Shown piece by piece: positions 17,347-25,506 of a DNA stretch of 64,000 nt. The DNA comes from an uncultured Sutterella sp. Lineage in GTDB: Bacteria > Pseudomonadota > Gammaproteobacteria > Burkholderiales > Burkholderiaceae_F. Under the pieces are notes generated by a model. It was given only the letters and a program-made list of their open reading frames with translations, made no database searches and was not told the origin of the DNA. The stretch lies in NCBI GenBank assembly GCA_900545275.1, contig UQYG01000007.1, positions 62,001 through 126,000 of the forward strand, given 5' to 3'. The position numbers and the translations under genes are program-made. The first letter of the stretch is position 1; each line of letters begins with the position of its first letter.

Positions 17347-19248
17347 ATGCTTCAGGCATTCCGTACGCACAAGCGCTGGCTGATGTTCATCGCCATGGTG
17401 CTCATTATTCCTAGTTTTGTCGTCACCGGCATCTACAGCTACAGCCGCATGTCGACAGACGACAACGCGATCGCCCGCGTGGGAGAGGTTCCCATCCTGC
17501 CCGAGCAGTTCGACATGGTGCAGCGCCAGCAGCTGCAGAACCTGCAGCAGCAGTTGGGCGAAGCCTTCCGTCCGAACATGCTCGACAACGCCGAAGCCCG
17601 CGCCGCCATTCTCGAATCCATGATGGACGACTCGGCCGTGGCGCAGACGGTTGCGAAGGAGTGGGTGACGGTTTCGGAAGCCGAAGCGATCGCCCTCGTG
17701 AAGAACGCCGACGCGCTCAAGGAAAACGGCCAGTTCTCGCCGGAACTCTACGAAAACTTCCTGCGCAGCCAGGGCAAGAGCGACGAGCAGTTCGTCTACG
17801 AACTCCGTCAGGACCTCGCCAAGAACACGCTCATCTCGGGCGTTTCCGCGACGCATCCTGCGCCCAAGGCCCTCGCTCAGGATCTGCACGACATTCTCTC
17901 CGAAGAACGTCAGGTCCGCACGATGATCTTCAACGTCGGCGACTACTACGACGAAGCGAAGGCTTCGGACGAAGAGGTCGCCGCCTACTACAAGTCGCAC
18001 GAAAACGACTTCTACTCGCCCGAACACCTCAAGATCGAGTATGTCGTTCTCTCGCCCGAAGACTTCAAGAAGGACATCAAGCCCAACGAAGAGGAAGTCA
18101 AGGTCTTCTACGAACAGAATCAGAACCGTTGGTCGGTTCCGGAAGAACGCCGCGCGAGCCACATTCTTCTCGAGTTCGGCGACGACAAGGCTGCGGCTCT
18201 CAAGAAGGCCGAAGCGCTTCTCGCAGAAGCCAAGGCCGATCCCTCCAAGTTCGGCGAACTCGCCAAGGCCAACTCCGTCGACACGGGTTCCGCCAACGAC
18301 GGGGGCGATCTCTCTTACTTCGGCAAGGGCGTCATGGTGAAGCCCTTTGAAGACGCCGTCTTCGCCGCCAAGAAGGGCGACATCGTGGGCCCGGTCGAAT
18401 CCGAATTCGGCTATCACATCATCTACGTGACGGACGTTCGCGATCAGCACGTCAAGAAGTTCGAGGAAGTCCGCGGCGAAATCGAACGCGAATACGTCGA
18501 ACAGATGGCGATCCGCGCCTTCTCCGAGGCCGCCGACGAATTCACGAACATGGTCTACGAACAGTCCGACACGCTCGCGCCCGTCGCCGAGAAGTTCGGC
18601 ATCAAGATCGAAACGGCCGAAAACGTGACGCGCGAAGGCGTTGAAGATCCGGCTCTGAAGCGCGTAATCAACGACCGCGTCGTCGAACACCTCTTCGGCG
18701 AGGAAGCGTTGAGCGAAAAGCGCAACACCTCCGCCGTGGAAGTCGCTTCGAACACGCTCGTCTCCGCCCGCGTCGTCGAACACTTCCCGACGGCCCTGCA
18801 GCCGCTTGACGCGGTGAAGGTGCGTATCGTTGAAGCGATCAAGACGGAAAAGGCCGCCGCCATGGCGAAGGCCGAAGGGGAAAAGAAGCTCGCCGAAGTG
18901 CTCCAGTCGAAGTCGCTCGAAGGCTTCTCCGAACCTGTCTGGGTCTCGCGTCAGAACCCGAAGGGCCAGCCCGAAGTGCTCGTCAACCGAGAAATCTCGA
19001 TTCCGTCGCAGCAGCTCCCGACCTATACGGGCACGGCCGTTCCGGGCGGCGCCTACATCGTGGGCTACGTGGCCGAACGCCGCATGAAGGAGTCCAAGCC
19101 CGAGGAAATCGAAGCGCTCCGTCGTGAAATCGCCGCGATTTACGGCGAAGCCGACCGCCGCGCCTACCTCTCCGCTCTGAAGGCGGTAATGAAGAGTGAA
19201 ATCCTCCGTCCCGACTTCATCGAAGGGAAGAAGGATCAGGAACCGTAA
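17347..19248 (+). CDS. ppiD: Periplasmic folding chaperone PpiD (SurA N-terminal and parvulin domains)
   Basis: Inner-membrane anchored chaperone that helps proteins leaving the Sec translocon. The 633 residues begin with a short cytoplasmic tail, one membrane helix at about residues 12-34 (WLMFIAMVLIIPSFVVTGIY), then a SurA-type N-terminal helical domain (VARVGEVPILPEQF-like segment through residue 200). A parvulin-type isomerase domain spans about 268-365 (ASHILLEF, GGDLSYFGKGVMVKPFEDAV, SEFGYHIIYV), and a C-terminal helical region follows. The start ATG 17347 has GGGA about 8 bases before it. A position downstream of lon is usual in proteobacteria, here with two tRNAs and a menA remnant inserted between. 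Confidence 0.93.
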   Translation: MLQAFRTHKRWLMFIAMVLIIPSFVVTGIYSYSRMSTDDNAIARVGEVPILPEQFDMVQRQQLQNLQQQLGEAFRPNMLDNAEARAAILESMMDDSAVAQTVAKEWVTVSEAEAIALVKNADALKENGQFSPELYENFLRSQGKSDEQFVYELRQDLAKNTLISGVSATHPAPKALAQDLHDILSEERQVRTMIFNVGDYYDEAKASDEEVAAYYKSHENDFYSPEHLKIEYVVLSPEDFKKDIKPNEEEVKVFYEQNQNRWSVPEERRASHILLEFGDDKAAALKKAEALLAEAKADPSKFGELAKANSVDTGSANDGGDLSYFGKGVMVKPFEDAVFAAKKGDIVGPVESEFGYHIIYVTDVRDQHVKKFEEVRGEIEREYVEQMAIRAFSEAADEFTNMVYEQSDTLAPVAEKFGIKIETAENVTREGVEDPALKRVINDRVVEHLFGEEALSEKRNTSAVEVASNTLVSARVVEHFPTALQPLDAVKVRIVEAIKTEKAAAMAKAEGEKKLAEVLQSKSLEGFSEPVWVSRQNPKGQPEVLVNREISIPSQQLPTYTGTAVPGGAYIVGYVAERRMKESKPEEIEALRREIAAIYGEADRRAYLSALKAVMKSEILRPDFIEGKKDQEP

Positions 19249-19265
19249 GACCTCGGTAGGAGCGT

Positions 19266-19309
19266 CAAAAAAGGGAGAAGCGCAGCAAACGCCTCTCCCT
19301 TTCTTTTTC
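19266..19309 (+). terminator. Intrinsic terminator between ppiD and the U32 family gene
   Basis: AAAGGGAGA pairs with TCTCCCTTT, with an inner GCG/CGC pairing, followed by CTTTTT. The genes on the two sides converge here, and the leading A run allows use in both directions. Confidence 0.85.
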
Positions 19310-19325
19310 CCGGGACGCAAGATCT

Positions 19326-20606
19326 TCAGAGAACGGGATCGAGACGATAAAGTCGGTCGTGCTCGCGGATGCGCTCGGGCACTCGGAAGGTGACTTCTCC
19401 GCCCTTCACGGCCTTCTCCGTTTCGGTTTCGTCCGCTCGCATCGCATCCACGCTCCCGATGACGGCGCCCGTCGTGGGACCCGTGACGAGATAGCGGTCG
19501 CCCTTTCGCAGGCTTCCCGCCTCGAGGTGAAAGTGTCCGACGCCTGATTTGCTGAAGTAGTTGAGGCATTTGCCGACGTAGACCTTCTTTTCCGTGGCGC
19601 TAGAGCCATAGTCCTTCGTCGTTTCGATCGTCTGCGCGCCGAGATACCATCCGTCCCAGAAGCCTCGGTTGAAAACACGGGCGAGACGCTCGTCCCAGAC
19701 GGTGCGCATCGATTCCGTCCAACGGCCTTCGAGCACGGCGTCAAGCGCTTCTCGATAGCATTCCACCGTCGTTCGGACGTATTCGGGTCCGCGGGCGCGG
19801 CCTTCGATCTTGAAGACCGTGACGCCCGAGGCCACCATGCGGTCCAGAAAGCCGATCGTCTTCAGGTCCTTGGGCGAGAGAAACCGTTGACCCTCCACGT
19901 CGATTTCGATCCCGCGTTCGGCGTCGACGAGCCGATAGGTACGTCGGCAGTTCTGCAGACACTCGCCCCGGTTCGCGCTTTTTCCGCGCGTGTGCGTGCT
20001 CAGATGGCATTTCCCGGAAATCGCCATGCAAAGCGCCCCGTGGCAGAAGGCTTCGATCTGTACGGGCCGGCCCGAGGGACCGGTGATGCCGTCCCGTCGA
20101 ATCGCCTCGGCGATCGTGCCGATTTGTTCGAGCGTGAGTTCGCGTGCCGGAACGAAGACGTCGGCGAACTGCGCGTAAAAGCGAAGCGCCTCGACGTTCG
20201 AGATGTTGAGCTGCGTCGAGAGGTGCGCTTCGAGCCCGATTGCTCGGGCGTATGCGAGGGCGGCGGCGTCTGAAAGAATGACGGCCGAGACGCCTTCCGT
20301 CTTGGCGCGCTCCAGGATTTTCCGCATGAGCGGGAGGTCTTCGTCGTAGAGGACCGTGTTGACCGTGAGATAGGTTCGGACCCCCGCTTCGCGCGAACGT
20401 CCGACGATTTCGGGGAGGTCGTCAAGCGTGAAGGTCTTGGCGGCAAGCGAGCGCATGTTGAGCGACTCCACGCCGAAGTAGACCGCATCGGCGCCCGCCT
20501 GCAGGGCGGCGGACAAAGCCTCCCAGCTTCCTGCGGGCGCCATGATTTCGTACGGCGCGGGACTGCGGCGGGGAAAAACGTCGGTGCGGAAAAATTCGTC
20601 GGTCAT
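19326..20606 (-). CDS. trhP: U32 family peptidase-like protein, TrhP/YegQ type
   Basis: Members of this U32 subgroup are not true peptidases; E. coli TrhP (YegQ) is needed for 5-hydroxyuridine formation at position 34 of tRNAs. The 426 residues contain EIMAPAGSWEALSAALQAGA and AVYFG near the N terminus, the signature EAFCHGALCMAISGKCHLS, and NRGECLQNCRRTYRL with the conserved cysteines thought to hold an Fe-S cluster. The C-terminal domain is shorter than in RlhA (about 650 residues), favouring TrhP. I prefer ATG 20606; a TTG at 20621 would add five residues. The next gene upstream, on the same strand, begins 80 bases away. Confidence 0.75.
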   Translation of the reverse strand: MTDEFFRTDVFPRRSPAPYEIMAPAGSWEALSAALQAGADAVYFGVESLNMRSLAAKTFTLDDLPEIVGRSREAGVRTYLTVNTVLYDEDLPLMRKILERAKTEGVSAVILSDAAALAYARAIGLEAHLSTQLNISNVEALRFYAQFADVFVPARELTLEQIGTIAEAIRRDGITGPSGRPVQIEAFCHGALCMAISGKCHLSTHTRGKSANRGECLQNCRRTYRLVDAERGIEIDVEGQRFLSPKDLKTIGFLDRMVASGVTVFKIEGRARGPEYVRTTVECYREALDAVLEGRWTESMRTVWDERLARVFNRGFWDGWYLGAQTIETTKDYGSSATEKKVYVGKCLNYFSKSGVGHFHLEAGSLRKGDRYLVTGPTTGAVIGSVDAMRADETETEKAVKGGEVTFRVPERIREHDRLYRLDPVL

Positions 20607-20687
20607 GAAACGCTCGTTCAAATGAAAGGAAAGAACGCAATTCTACGTTCTTGCGGCCTTTTGGGAAAGCGTTTCGATTTTCGGGCG

Positions 20688-21782
20688 TCAGTCGGCGACG
20701 CCGCCTCCCGAGGCGAGATGCCAAAGGTAGAGCGACGCGGCGCTCCCGAAGGGCGACGCGCGGCGGCGGATCCTTTCCATTTCGGCCTTCGTGAGCGATC
20801 GTCCGTAGAGCCGCTCAAGTCCGCGGCGGATGCCGAGGTCGCCGAGGCTCAGCACATCGTCGCGTCCGAGCGTGAAGAGCGCGATCATCTCCGCGGTCCA
20901 CCGTCCGACGCCGTCGAGCGTGACGAGCTTGGCAACGAGCGCTTCGTCTTCGAGGCGCAGGAGCAGACCCGCGTCGAATTCTCCCTCGGCGAGGCGTCGA
21001 GCGGCCTTTTGGATCCATTCCGCCTTTTTGGCGGAAAGCCCTTGGGCGCGCAGTTCTTCGACGGGTACCCCAAGAAGATGTTCGGGGGTGAGCGGCGCAC
21101 AGTTTTGACGAAGCCGCCCCATGATGGCGGCGGCCGCCTTCACGCTGATCTGTTGGCTCGTGAAGGAGCGTACGAGTCCTTCGAAAAGGTCCGGAATAAT
21201 AGGGCGTGAAAGCGGTCCCGTTTTCTCAATGAGCCGCGCCCAGTTTGCGCCGAGCCCTGCTAGATACGTCCTCGTTTCGTCCGAAGTGACGAAGACGGTC
21301 CTGGGCCGAAATGCGTCGGCGTCGCCCTTTTCCATGGCGAGGAGTCGGCGCTTGACGTCGCTTCCGAGGCGATAGTGCCCGATTCCCGTCGTCGGGACGA
21401 TGCGGTGGCAGGGGAGAATGAAAAGAAGGCGGTTTTTGGCGCAGACGCTTCCCACGGCACGGGCGGCTCCTTCATGTCCGACGGTACGGGCCACTTCGGC
21501 GTAGGTTCTTGTTTCGCCGCGCGGGATGGCGCGCATCGCTTCAAGAACCGCCCGCGCAAAGGGAGCGTCGGGCATGCGCAGGGGAAGGGAGGCGAAGTAG
21601 GGCGTTTCGCCCGAGAGATAGGCGAGGAGTGCTTTTTCCGCGGAAAGGAGCAGGTCCGTCGACGCGCCGCCGAAGGTGATTCCTCCGGGGAGGCGGTCGA
21701 CGGGTTCGAGCGCGGCGAGCGCGCCCGAATCCTCTTCGAGCCGGAAAGGACCGAGCGGGGTCCGTACGAAGCGCTCCGCCAT
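20688..21782 (-). CDS. Fusion of O6-methylguanine-DNA methyltransferase and AlkA-type 3-methyladenine glycosylase
   Basis: One 364-residue protein joins two alkylation-repair activities. Residues 1-150 are an Ogt/AdaC methyltransferase: the winged helix TYAEVARTVGHEGAARAVGS and the suicide-cysteine motif LPCHRIVP with C125. Residues about 160-360 are a helix-hairpin-helix GPD glycosylase: FEGLVRSFTSQQISVKAAAA, then DGVGRWTAEM (hairpin) and LSLGDLGIRRGL with the catalytic Asp. It would remove O6-alkylguanine by direct transfer and 3-alkyladenine by excision. It starts 8 bases after the FGGY kinase stop, so the two share a transcript. The Ada regulatory N-terminal domain is absent. Confidence 0.88.
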   Translation of the reverse strand: MAERFVRTPLGPFRLEEDSGALAALEPVDRLPGGITFGGASTDLLLSAEKALLAYLSGETPYFASLPLRMPDAPFARAVLEAMRAIPRGETRTYAEVARTVGHEGAARAVGSVCAKNRLLFILPCHRIVPTTGIGHYRLGSDVKRRLLAMEKGDADAFRPRTVFVTSDETRTYLAGLGANWARLIEKTGPLSRPIIPDLFEGLVRSFTSQQISVKAAAAIMGRLRQNCAPLTPEHLLGVPVEELRAQGLSAKKAEWIQKAARRLAEGEFDAGLLLRLEDEALVAKLVTLDGVGRWTAEMIALFTLGRDDVLSLGDLGIRRGLERLYGRSLTKAEMERIRRRASPFGSAASLYLWHLASGGGVAD

Positions 21783-21790
21783 GACGGACC

Positions 21791-23353
21791 TCAGAGGCTG
21801 CGGATCGCGACGAGGCTGCGGAAGGCCTCGCGCATGTCCCCGCGGATGAGCTTTGCGCGCATCGCGCCGATCTTTTCGTAGAGACGCGAGGTTTCGGGAT
21901 CGGGTTCGTATTCGGCGTCCTTCACGATCGCCTTCGAGAGAAGCTCCACGACGGCGGAGACGTCGCCCGCGCGGTCGCCCGTAGCCCAGGCGCCGAAAAG
22001 GGCGTTCGTGAGAACGGCGCCGCCCGCGTTGCGGTAGCGCACGACGGTCGCTTCGAGCATGTCGCTCTTGATCTGATTCCAGAGCGCGTCGCGGCTGCCG
22101 CCTTCCGTCACGGTGATGCGGTCGAGATTGACGCCCGCCGAGCGGTAGGCCGCGGCGAGTTCGCGGTAGTCGTAAGCGATCGCTTCGAGAACGGCGCGCC
22201 ACATGACGAACTGATCGTCGTCCATCGTCATGTTGAGGAAGCACCCGCTCGCGTCCTTTTCGTCGCCCGTGCCGCCCGTGAGGTAGGGAAGGAAGAGAAC
22301 GCCGTTGGCGCCCGCGGGCACCCTGGCGGCTTCCTCGCTCATCTTGCGGTAGTGTTCGCCGCTCTCGGGATGCTGCGCGACGTTATCCTTGAACCAGCGA
22401 AGCGACAGGCCTCCCGTGCGCACGAACCCCCAGTAGAAGTAGGTGTTGGGGAGCGTGCCCGAATTGAAGATGAGGCCGAGCCCCGGACGGGAGAGTTCGG
22501 GAACGATTCCCTTCGTCGAGACGCAGAACATCGCGCAGGTCCCCGCGACGTCGACGCCGCGGTTCGCTTCGAAAATGCCGCTTCCCAACATCGACTGCAT
22601 GGTGTCCCCCGCGCCCGCGAGAACGGGAATGCCGGCGGGAAGACCCGTTTCCCGGGCGATTTCTTCGCAAAGCGTTCCGACGCGGTCCCAGGGCTTCACG
22701 ATGCGGGGCATGTACTTCGGATCGATGCCGAGGATTTCGAGCTGCTCGGCGGACCAGACCTTTTCCTCGACCTTGTAACCGAGGCCCCAGCCCGACATGG
22801 TGCCCCAGTCGATGAAGGCGTCCTTTCCCTTGAGGCCCGCGAAGTGCATGAGGATGAAGGGGGCGTCGTGGACGAACTTCACGATCTTGCCGCGGACTTC
22901 TTCGGAGCAGTTCTTCAGGAACCAGCGCGCGAACATCGCCGGGAACATGGGCGAAGGCTGGGGGTTCCCGGTTTCGCGCGCCCAGATGTCGAGGCCCATG
23001 GCCGTGACCGCTTCGACGTCTTCGGTCGTGCGGCTGTCGAGGTAGTTGATGTAGGGCGTAACGGCGCGGCCTTCCGCATCGACGCCCGCGATCCCGCAGA
23101 TGACGCCGTCGCCCATGACGGCCGCGATTTCGGAGGGATCGAGCCCCTTTTCCTTCATTTCGTCCGTTACGGCGCGGGCGGCGCGGATCGTGAGCGCGAG
23201 GTATTCCTCGACGTCCATCTGTACCCAGCCCGGCTGCGGATAGGTGAGGGTCGTCGGATAGCTTTTCTGCGCGACGCACCGCATCGTTTCGTCGTAAACG
23301 GCGACTTTGACGCTCTGTGTTCCGGCGTCGAAACCCAAGGTGTATTTGGCCAT
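21791..23353 (-). CDS. FGGY-family carbohydrate kinase (xylulokinase-like)
   Basis: ATP-dependent sugar or polyol kinase of the actin/hexokinase fold. The 520 residues begin with the phosphate-1 motif LGFDAGTQSVKVAVYD and contain GWVQMDVEEY, PYINYLDSRT (substrate region), FIDWGTMSGWGLG, and the adenosine-side block PVLAGAGDTMQSMLGSG with VDVAGTCAMF. The family signatures are clear but the sugar cannot be fixed from sequence; xylulose, ribulose and erythritol kinases share this layout. No sugar transporter, isomerase or regulator lies next to it. Instead the alkylation-repair fusion follows directly, an odd operon partner. Confidence 0.85.
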   Translation of the reverse strand: MAKYTLGFDAGTQSVKVAVYDETMRCVAQKSYPTTLTYPQPGWVQMDVEEYLALTIRAARAVTDEMKEKGLDPSEIAAVMGDGVICGIAGVDAEGRAVTPYINYLDSRTTEDVEAVTAMGLDIWARETGNPQPSPMFPAMFARWFLKNCSEEVRGKIVKFVHDAPFILMHFAGLKGKDAFIDWGTMSGWGLGYKVEEKVWSAEQLEILGIDPKYMPRIVKPWDRVGTLCEEIARETGLPAGIPVLAGAGDTMQSMLGSGIFEANRGVDVAGTCAMFCVSTKGIVPELSRPGLGLIFNSGTLPNTYFYWGFVRTGGLSLRWFKDNVAQHPESGEHYRKMSEEAARVPAGANGVLFLPYLTGGTGDEKDASGCFLNMTMDDDQFVMWRAVLEAIAYDYRELAAAYRSAGVNLDRITVTEGGSRDALWNQIKSDMLEATVVRYRNAGGAVLTNALFGAWATGDRAGDVSAVVELLSKAIVKDAEYEPDPETSRLYEKIGAMRAKLIRGDMREAFRSLVAIRSL

Positions 23354-23508
23354 GCCTGCCCCGTGAAAAGTAAGTGAATTTTATGATTGTAGCGGACTCG
23401 CAGAGGGTCGAGAGAGGGGGAGGGGGCGTCGGGACGGTTCAGCGGCGGTGACGCCGCCAAGCTTTGTTACAATGAACGCTTTCGAAAAAAAAAGAGACTC
23501 ATCCCAAT

Positions 23509-25485
23509 ATGGCTCAGACGAAGACACGGGAAGCGTACGACGCGCATTCCATCAAGGTGCTCAAGGGACTCGAACCCGTCAAGCAGCGCCCGGGCATGTA
23601 TACGCTCACCGACAATCCCCTGCACATCATTCAGGAAGTGCTCGACAACGCGACCGACGAAGTCCAGAACGGCTTCGGTAGCCGCATCGACGTGACGGTG
23701 GCGGCCGACGGCGCCGTCACCGTCAAAGACGACGGCCGCGGGATTCCAACGGGGATTCACGAGGAGGAGGGCATCTCGGTGCTCGAACTCGTCTTCACGC
23801 GTCTGCACGCGGGCGGGAAGTTTGCCAAGACCGACGGCTCGGGCCCTTACTCTTTTGCTGGGGGACTGCACGGTGTCGGCGTTTCGGTGACGAATGCCCT
23901 CTCGCGCAAAATGCAGGTGACCGTCTGGCGCGACGGCGAGGAGTCGACCCTCACCTTCGCGGACGGCTTTCCGCAGGGACCGATTCAAAAGCGTCCGTCG
24001 CCGCGGCCCAAGAGCCGCACCGGAACGCGCGTGACCGTGTGGCCCGATCCGAAGTATTTCGACAGCCCCGACGTTCCCGAGGCGGCTCTCGTGCGCCTTC
24101 TGCGCTCGAAGGCGGTGCTGCTTCCCGACTGCGAGGTGCACTACAAAAACGAAAAGCGCGGCGAAGAAACCGTCTGGCGCTACGACGGCGGCCTCAAGGA
24201 GTATCTCCTCTCCGAACTTGCGGGCGAGGCAGTGGCCGAACCCTTTGAAGCCAAGGGATTCGCGGAGGACGAAAGCGAAGGCTTCGCCAAGGGCGAAGGC
24301 GCCGAATGGGTGGTCGTCTGGACGGGCGACGGGTCGCTCGTGCGCGAAAGTTACGTGAACCTCATCCCGACTCCGCAGGGAGGGACCCACGAGTCGGGTT
24401 TGAAGGACGGCCTCTTTCAGGCCGTCAAGGCCTTCATGGAGGTGCACGGCCTGCAAACGAAGGGCGTCAAGGTGCTCGCCGAAGACGTCTGGAGCCGCGC
24501 GAACTTCATTCTTGCGACGCGCAGTCTCGACCCGCAGTTTCAGGGGCAGACGAAGGAAAAGCTCACCTCGCGGGACGCCTTGAAGCTCGTCTCGAGCTTC
24601 GTGCGCGCGCAGTTTGAGTTTTGGTTGAACGACCACGTCGAGGAAGGCAAGAAGCTTGCCGAACTCTTTTTGAGTCAGGCGCAGACGCGCCAGCGACAGG
24701 CCGCCAAGCACGCCAAGAAGAAGGCGGGCACCGTGACGGTGCTTCCGGGCAAACTCACCGAGTGTGAAACGGACGACATCACGCGCAATGAACTCTTCAT
24801 CGTCGAAGGGGACTCCGCGGGCGGTTCCGCGAAGTCGGGGCGCGACAAGGAATTTCAGGCGATTCTCCCGATTCGCGGGAAGATCCTCAACACCTGGGAC
24901 ACCGACACGAACGGCGTCTTCGCAAGTGAAACCGTGGCCGACATCGCCGCGGCGATCGGGGTGGATCCTCATCCGCAGCACGGGGAGCCCGATTTGAAGG
25001 GCCTGCGCTACGGCAAAATCTGCATTCTTTCGGACGCCGACGTCGACGGCAGCCACATTCAGGTTCTGCTTCTCACGCTCTTTTTCCGTCACTTTCCGAA
25101 GCTCATTGAGCTCGGGCACGTGTACGTGGCGATGCCGCCCTTGTACCGCGTTGACGTGCCGCCGCGCGGCAAGAAGAAGGAGCGCAAGATCTACTGCCTC
25201 GACGACCGCGAACGCGACCGCACGATCGAACTCTTGAAGAAGGAGGGCTACGATACCGAAAAGCTCGTCATCTCGCGCTTCAAGGGGTTGGGCGAAATGG
25301 AGGCCGATCAGTTGGCCGAAACGACCCTTTCGCCCGAGACGCGTCGACTTCTTCCGGTAGGAATCGGATCCTTCTCGAACGAAGACACGCGCCGCGTAAT
25401 GACCCTTCTGATGGGATCGAAGTCTGCCGCGGGCCGGCGCGTGTGGATGGAAACCTGGGGCGATCGGGCCGAGCTCGACGTGTAA
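23509..25485 (+). CDS. parE: DNA topoisomerase IV subunit B
   Basis: ATPase subunit of the type IIA enzyme that decatenates daughter chromosomes. The 658 residues show the GHKL ATP site (EVLDNATDEV, DDGRGIPT, GGLHGVGVSVTNALS), the transducer domain, and the TOPRIM metal site (EGDSAGGSAKSGRDKEFQAI and DADVDGSHI). Length and the absence of the GyrB insertion support ParE over GyrB, as does parC 21 bases downstream. TACAAT at 23468-23473 is a possible -10. Confidence 0.95.
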   Translation: MAQTKTREAYDAHSIKVLKGLEPVKQRPGMYTLTDNPLHIIQEVLDNATDEVQNGFGSRIDVTVAADGAVTVKDDGRGIPTGIHEEEGISVLELVFTRLHAGGKFAKTDGSGPYSFAGGLHGVGVSVTNALSRKMQVTVWRDGEESTLTFADGFPQGPIQKRPSPRPKSRTGTRVTVWPDPKYFDSPDVPEAALVRLLRSKAVLLPDCEVHYKNEKRGEETVWRYDGGLKEYLLSELAGEAVAEPFEAKGFAEDESEGFAKGEGAEWVVVWTGDGSLVRESYVNLIPTPQGGTHESGLKDGLFQAVKAFMEVHGLQTKGVKVLAEDVWSRANFILATRSLDPQFQGQTKEKLTSRDALKLVSSFVRAQFEFWLNDHVEEGKKLAELFLSQAQTRQRQAAKHAKKKAGTVTVLPGKLTECETDDITRNELFIVEGDSAGGSAKSGRDKEFQAILPIRGKILNTWDTDTNGVFASETVADIAAAIGVDPHPQHGEPDLKGLRYGKICILSDADVDGSHIQVLLLTLFFRHFPKLIELGHVYVAMPPLYRVDVPPRGKKKERKIYCLDDRERDRTIELLKKEGYDTEKLVISRFKGLGEMEADQLAETTLSPETRRLLPVGIGSFSNEDTRRVMTLLMGSKSAAGRRVWMETWGDRAELDV

Positions 25486-25506
25486 GAACGCTGACAGAGA
25501 CAAGAC

